Source: Bradyrhizobium sp. PSBB068 (GTDB lineage: Bacteria > Pseudomonadota > Alphaproteobacteria > Rhizobiales > Xanthobacteraceae). Taken from it: a DNA stretch of 64,000 bases. Shown in pieces: positions 62,051-64,000 of the stretch. How positions within the stretch are numbered: position 1 is the first letter of the stretch; each line of letters starts with the position of its first letter. Below the pieces are notes generated by a model. It ran no database searches, was not told the DNA's origin, and saw nothing but the letters and a program-made list of their open reading frames with translations. The stretch covers positions 5,518,001 to 5,582,000 of the forward strand of contig CP069300.1 of the NCBI GenBank assembly GCA_016839165.1, written 5' to 3'. The translations under genes and the position numbers were made by a program.

Positions 62051-62351
62051 CCATCGCCAACGCGCAGCTGACGGCTGCGCATTTCGCTTTGAGATCAAAC
62101 GATTGCCGCCCAGGCGGCGGGCCTGATGTGCACTTTGTGCCAATCCCGCCCAGGCCGTGCCGTCTGGAAACGAAACCGCCAATCCCGTGCCGTCGCCCGC
62201 GTTGCCTTCCCGGGCAAAACCGGCAAGAATCCGCGCCGTCTCGTCGTGCGAATCGAACCCATCGGGGCGGGTTGTGTCGGGTTGTATTTTGTACTGATTT
62301 CACGTCATTTGGTATCGGCAGATTGGTCGCGCTACACTTGTGGGCGTGGAT

Positions 62352-63305
62352 ATGGGCAAGGACCTGTCGATTCACACCGGCGAGCTTGACGGCTTCGAGG
62401 GGCTCCACGACGCCGTCAAAGGTTCGCATGTCGAAGTCATGCAGCTCGAGCGCGGCAAGCTGCGCGGCACGTTGTCCCACGTCGGGATCGGCGACTTTTC
62501 GCTCAGTATCGGCGCGTTCAATGTCGGGGTCCGCACCCAGCGCACCTCCGCCGACGACAAGCTGATCATCGGCATGCTGCTCAATGCGACGGACCGCGTC
62601 ACGCATTGGGCATTCGACATGCAACCGGCCGACGTGCTGGTGATTCCTCCGTCGGTCGAGCATGACGGCGTGTTCCACCGGGCCTCGTCCTATGCGGCGA
62701 TTCGCTTCGACATGACCGATCTTCCCGAGCTGTTCGGCGGCGAGCCGCGGCTCGCCGATGCCGAAACCTGGCAAGCGAAGAACCACTTCCGTGCCGACCC
62801 CGCCATCGGCATGAGCGCCGCGGACCGGCTGCCGCAGATCGTCTCGCATCTTGCACGGTATCCGGACGCGCTGTCGGAGGCGTCGGCCGAATTCTGGAAA
62901 CGCGCGATCGTCGACTGCGTGAGCGCGACGGTCGTCACGTCGCTGCCGCCGGACGGCACCAGATATCTGCCCTCGGCGATGAGGCTGGTGCGCGACGTCG
63001 AGGACTATCTGCGCACCGCGGGCACCCGCCCGGTCCATGTCTCGGAAATCTGCACCGAGCTTCGGCTGTCGCGGCGCAGCCTGCACCGCGCCTTCCACGA
63101 GGTGTTCGGCGTCGGCCCGGTGACGTTCCTGCGCTACAAGCGGCTCTGCATGATCCGTTCGATCCTGCGCGAAAGCACGCCGGAGCAGACCACCGTGTCC
63201 AAGGTCGCGATCGAACAGGGCTTCATCGAGCTCGGACGCTTCTCGCAATACTACCGCGCGATGTTCGGGGAGTACCCGTCGCAGACGCTTGGCTACGCCG
63301 GCTAA
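62352..63305 (+). CDS. AraC-family transcriptional regulator
   Basis: About 317 residues from ATG 62352. GTG codons at 62340 and 62346 are alternatives, and no clear ribosome-binding site decides. An N-terminal cupin-like AraC_binding-type region is followed by the C-terminal double helix-turn-helix: HVSEICTELRLSRRSLHRAF, VFGVGPVTFLRYKRL, then VSKVAIEQGFIELGRFSQYY. The stop codon TAA is the first triplet of a dispersed hairpin repeat. No target is apparent. Confidence 0.88.
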   Translation: MGKDLSIHTGELDGFEGLHDAVKGSHVEVMQLERGKLRGTLSHVGIGDFSLSIGAFNVGVRTQRTSADDKLIIGMLLNATDRVTHWAFDMQPADVLVIPPSVEHDGVFHRASSYAAIRFDMTDLPELFGGEPRLADAETWQAKNHFRADPAIGMSAADRLPQIVSHLARYPDALSEASAEFWKRAIVDCVSATVVTSLPPDGTRYLPSAMRLVRDVEDYLRTAGTRPVHVSEICTELRLSRRSLHRAFHEVFGVGPVTFLRYKRLCMIRSILRESTPEQTTVSKVAIEQGFIELGRFSQYYRAMFGEYPSQTLGYAG

Positions 63306-63405
63306 AGCGCGATGATATTTGGTTGAATCGTCATCGCGCTTTAGCTCTTTGTTTGAGCATGATCTTTTCGGAAAACCGCTTCGCACTTTTCCGGATCATG
63401 CTTTA
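63303..63405 (-). repeat. Dispersed hairpin repeat, family 1, copy 2
   Basis: A perfect 13-bp hairpin pairs TAAAGCGCGATGA (63303-63315) with 63331-63343 around a 15-base loop. The conserved tail follows, containing GATCTTTTCGGAAAACCGCT (63361-63380) and CGCACTTTTCCGGATCATG. It is the inverse of the copy at 38771-38866, nearly identical outside the loop. It fills the gap between two convergent gene ends (63305 and 63418). Confidence 0.88.
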
Positions 63406-63417
63406 GAGCCCGCAGGC

Positions 63418-64000
63418 TCATTTCGATCGCCCCGGATCGCCATTGCCGGACAGCACCTGCGCGGCGCCGCCGATACCGCGGCGAAAGGCTTCGTCGAAGG
63501 TGACACCGCGGAATTGCCATTTGTAGTCCCGGCCATGCCAGGCCATCCGCCATTGCGTGGCCCAACCCAGATCCTTGTCGTCCCAGACCAGTTGCCCGAC
63601 CAGGATGGCCCCGCCGCCCTGCGGTGCCACGATCGGGGCAAGCTTCGCCGGCTGCGTCTTCAAGAGCTCGGCCGCGGTGATGCCGGCATTGGTCAGCGCG
63701 GACGCATCCGGCAGCACGAAACGCATCCCGCGCTTGCCGGCCGCTGCCGCGAGCGCGTCGCGCTGCAAATCCGACTGCGTGCCGTCTGATGTGACGATAT
63801 AGTCCTTCGGGCCGTGCAGCATCTCGACGAAGACGCCGAGCACTGGCCGCTGCGATCGCCACGGCTTGAGGCCAAGTCCGGCGAGAATGCCGTCGATCTT
63901 ACTCTGGTCGAAGGCCACGGTGAGGTCGTAAGGCCGATCGCGGGTGCCCTGCTCGTCGTGATGCGGCTTGCCGGCATACTGGTCGTGATAGTCGAAACTG
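63418..64000 (-). CDS. DUF2066-like protein (partial, 5' end outside window)
   Basis: The frame ending at 63418 is open to the window edge (about 193 codons). Upstream residues (YHDQYAGKPHHDEQ, then RPYDLTVAFDQSKIDGILAG) continue in frame beyond the GTG at 63918, so the true start is outside. The segment YDLTVAFDQSKIDGILAGLG followed by KPWRSQRPVLGVFVEM matches the pattern I associate with DUF2066 (a beta strand, then a helix, then LxxW..RP). Function is unknown. The family call is moderate. Confidence 0.6.
   Translation of the reverse strand, partial: SFDYHDQYAGKPHHDEQGTRDRPYDLTVAFDQSKIDGILAGLGLKPWRSQRPVLGVFVEMLHGPKDYIVTSDGTQSDLQRDALAAAAGKRGMRFVLPDASALTNAGITAAELLKTQPAKLAPIVAPQGGGAILVGQLVWDDKDLGWATQWRMAWHGRDYKWQFRGVTFDEAFRRGIGGAAQVLSGNGDPGRSK

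Noticed and set aside
61980..63386. 468-residue minus-strand frame opposite the AraC gene
   Set aside because: It is a shadow of the AraC gene and starts inside the dispersed repeat.

Overview
The window looks like chromosomal DNA from a metabolically versatile alphaproteobacterium, most probably Bradyrhizobium or a close relative in the Nitrobacteraceae. The reasons are the high GC content, tight ATGA-overlapping operons, many ABC, LysR and catabolic genes, small BA14K and DUF3551-type secreted proteins, and two dispersed intergenic repeat families that I associate with that group. Taxonomy is inferred from style and family content only. No rRNA, intact tRNA, CRISPR array or complete insertion sequence was seen.

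Layout. 1-3961 (minus): an operon for a FAH-family hydrolase, a [2Fe-2S] subunit, a Tat-exported molybdopterin dehydrogenase and a cytochrome c that runs off the left edge. 4.3-7.1 kb (plus): four small secreted or unknown proteins. 7.1-11.8 kb (plus): an RND efflux adaptor and pump, translationally coupled to a FlK-like thioesterase. 12.2-18.2 kb: an oxalate/formate/acid-stress block with a YdeP-type molybdoenzyme, a bicupin oxalate decarboxylase, a DUF1275 membrane protein, an FdhD missing its cysteine motif, and a frameshifted HdeD-type protein. 18.2-20.85 kb: a decayed zone holding a CydA remnant, an ECF sigma factor lacking most of region 4, a possible recombinase remnant, and the 3' half of a CAT-anticodon tRNA whose flanking sequence recurs in degenerate form at 18.4-18.5 kb. 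This reads as the scar of an integrated element.

20.9-34.8 kb (minus): a surface-signalling system. A secretin/TonB-N-domain (STN) protein, a FecI-type sigma factor and a FecR-type regulator lie upstream of a 3768-residue filamentous-haemagglutinin-like exoprotein. A short remnant of a second DUF3739-type exoprotein lies just upstream. No TonB-dependent receptor and no TpsB-type secretion pore are present in the window. 34.8-38.7 kb: an M20 peptidase plus YfcC-type carrier, with a divergent LysR regulator.

38.8-53.7 kb: a large sugar or polyol uptake and catabolism locus around a SorC-type regulator. The minus-strand arm carries a solute-binding protein, two permeases, two ABC ATPases with complementary active-site substitutions, an FGGY kinase, a 2-hydroxyacid dehydrogenase, a class II aldolase and a GlpD-family dehydrogenase. 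The divergent plus-strand arm carries a second FGGY kinase, a HAD class IIA protein and a second class II aldolase. The parts are like those of erythritol, glycerol and fucose pathways but the combination does not match one I recognise. This locus is the best candidate for an undescribed pathway. 53.7-55.3 kb: threonine ammonia-lyase. 55.6-61.7 kb: an operon for an aromatic-type flavin monooxygenase, an alpha/beta hydrolase, an MFS transporter and an M24 peptidase-family enzyme, with a divergent LysR regulator and a clear palindrome. 61.8-64 kb: a small unknown protein, an AraC regulator, and a DUF2066-like protein leaving the right edge.
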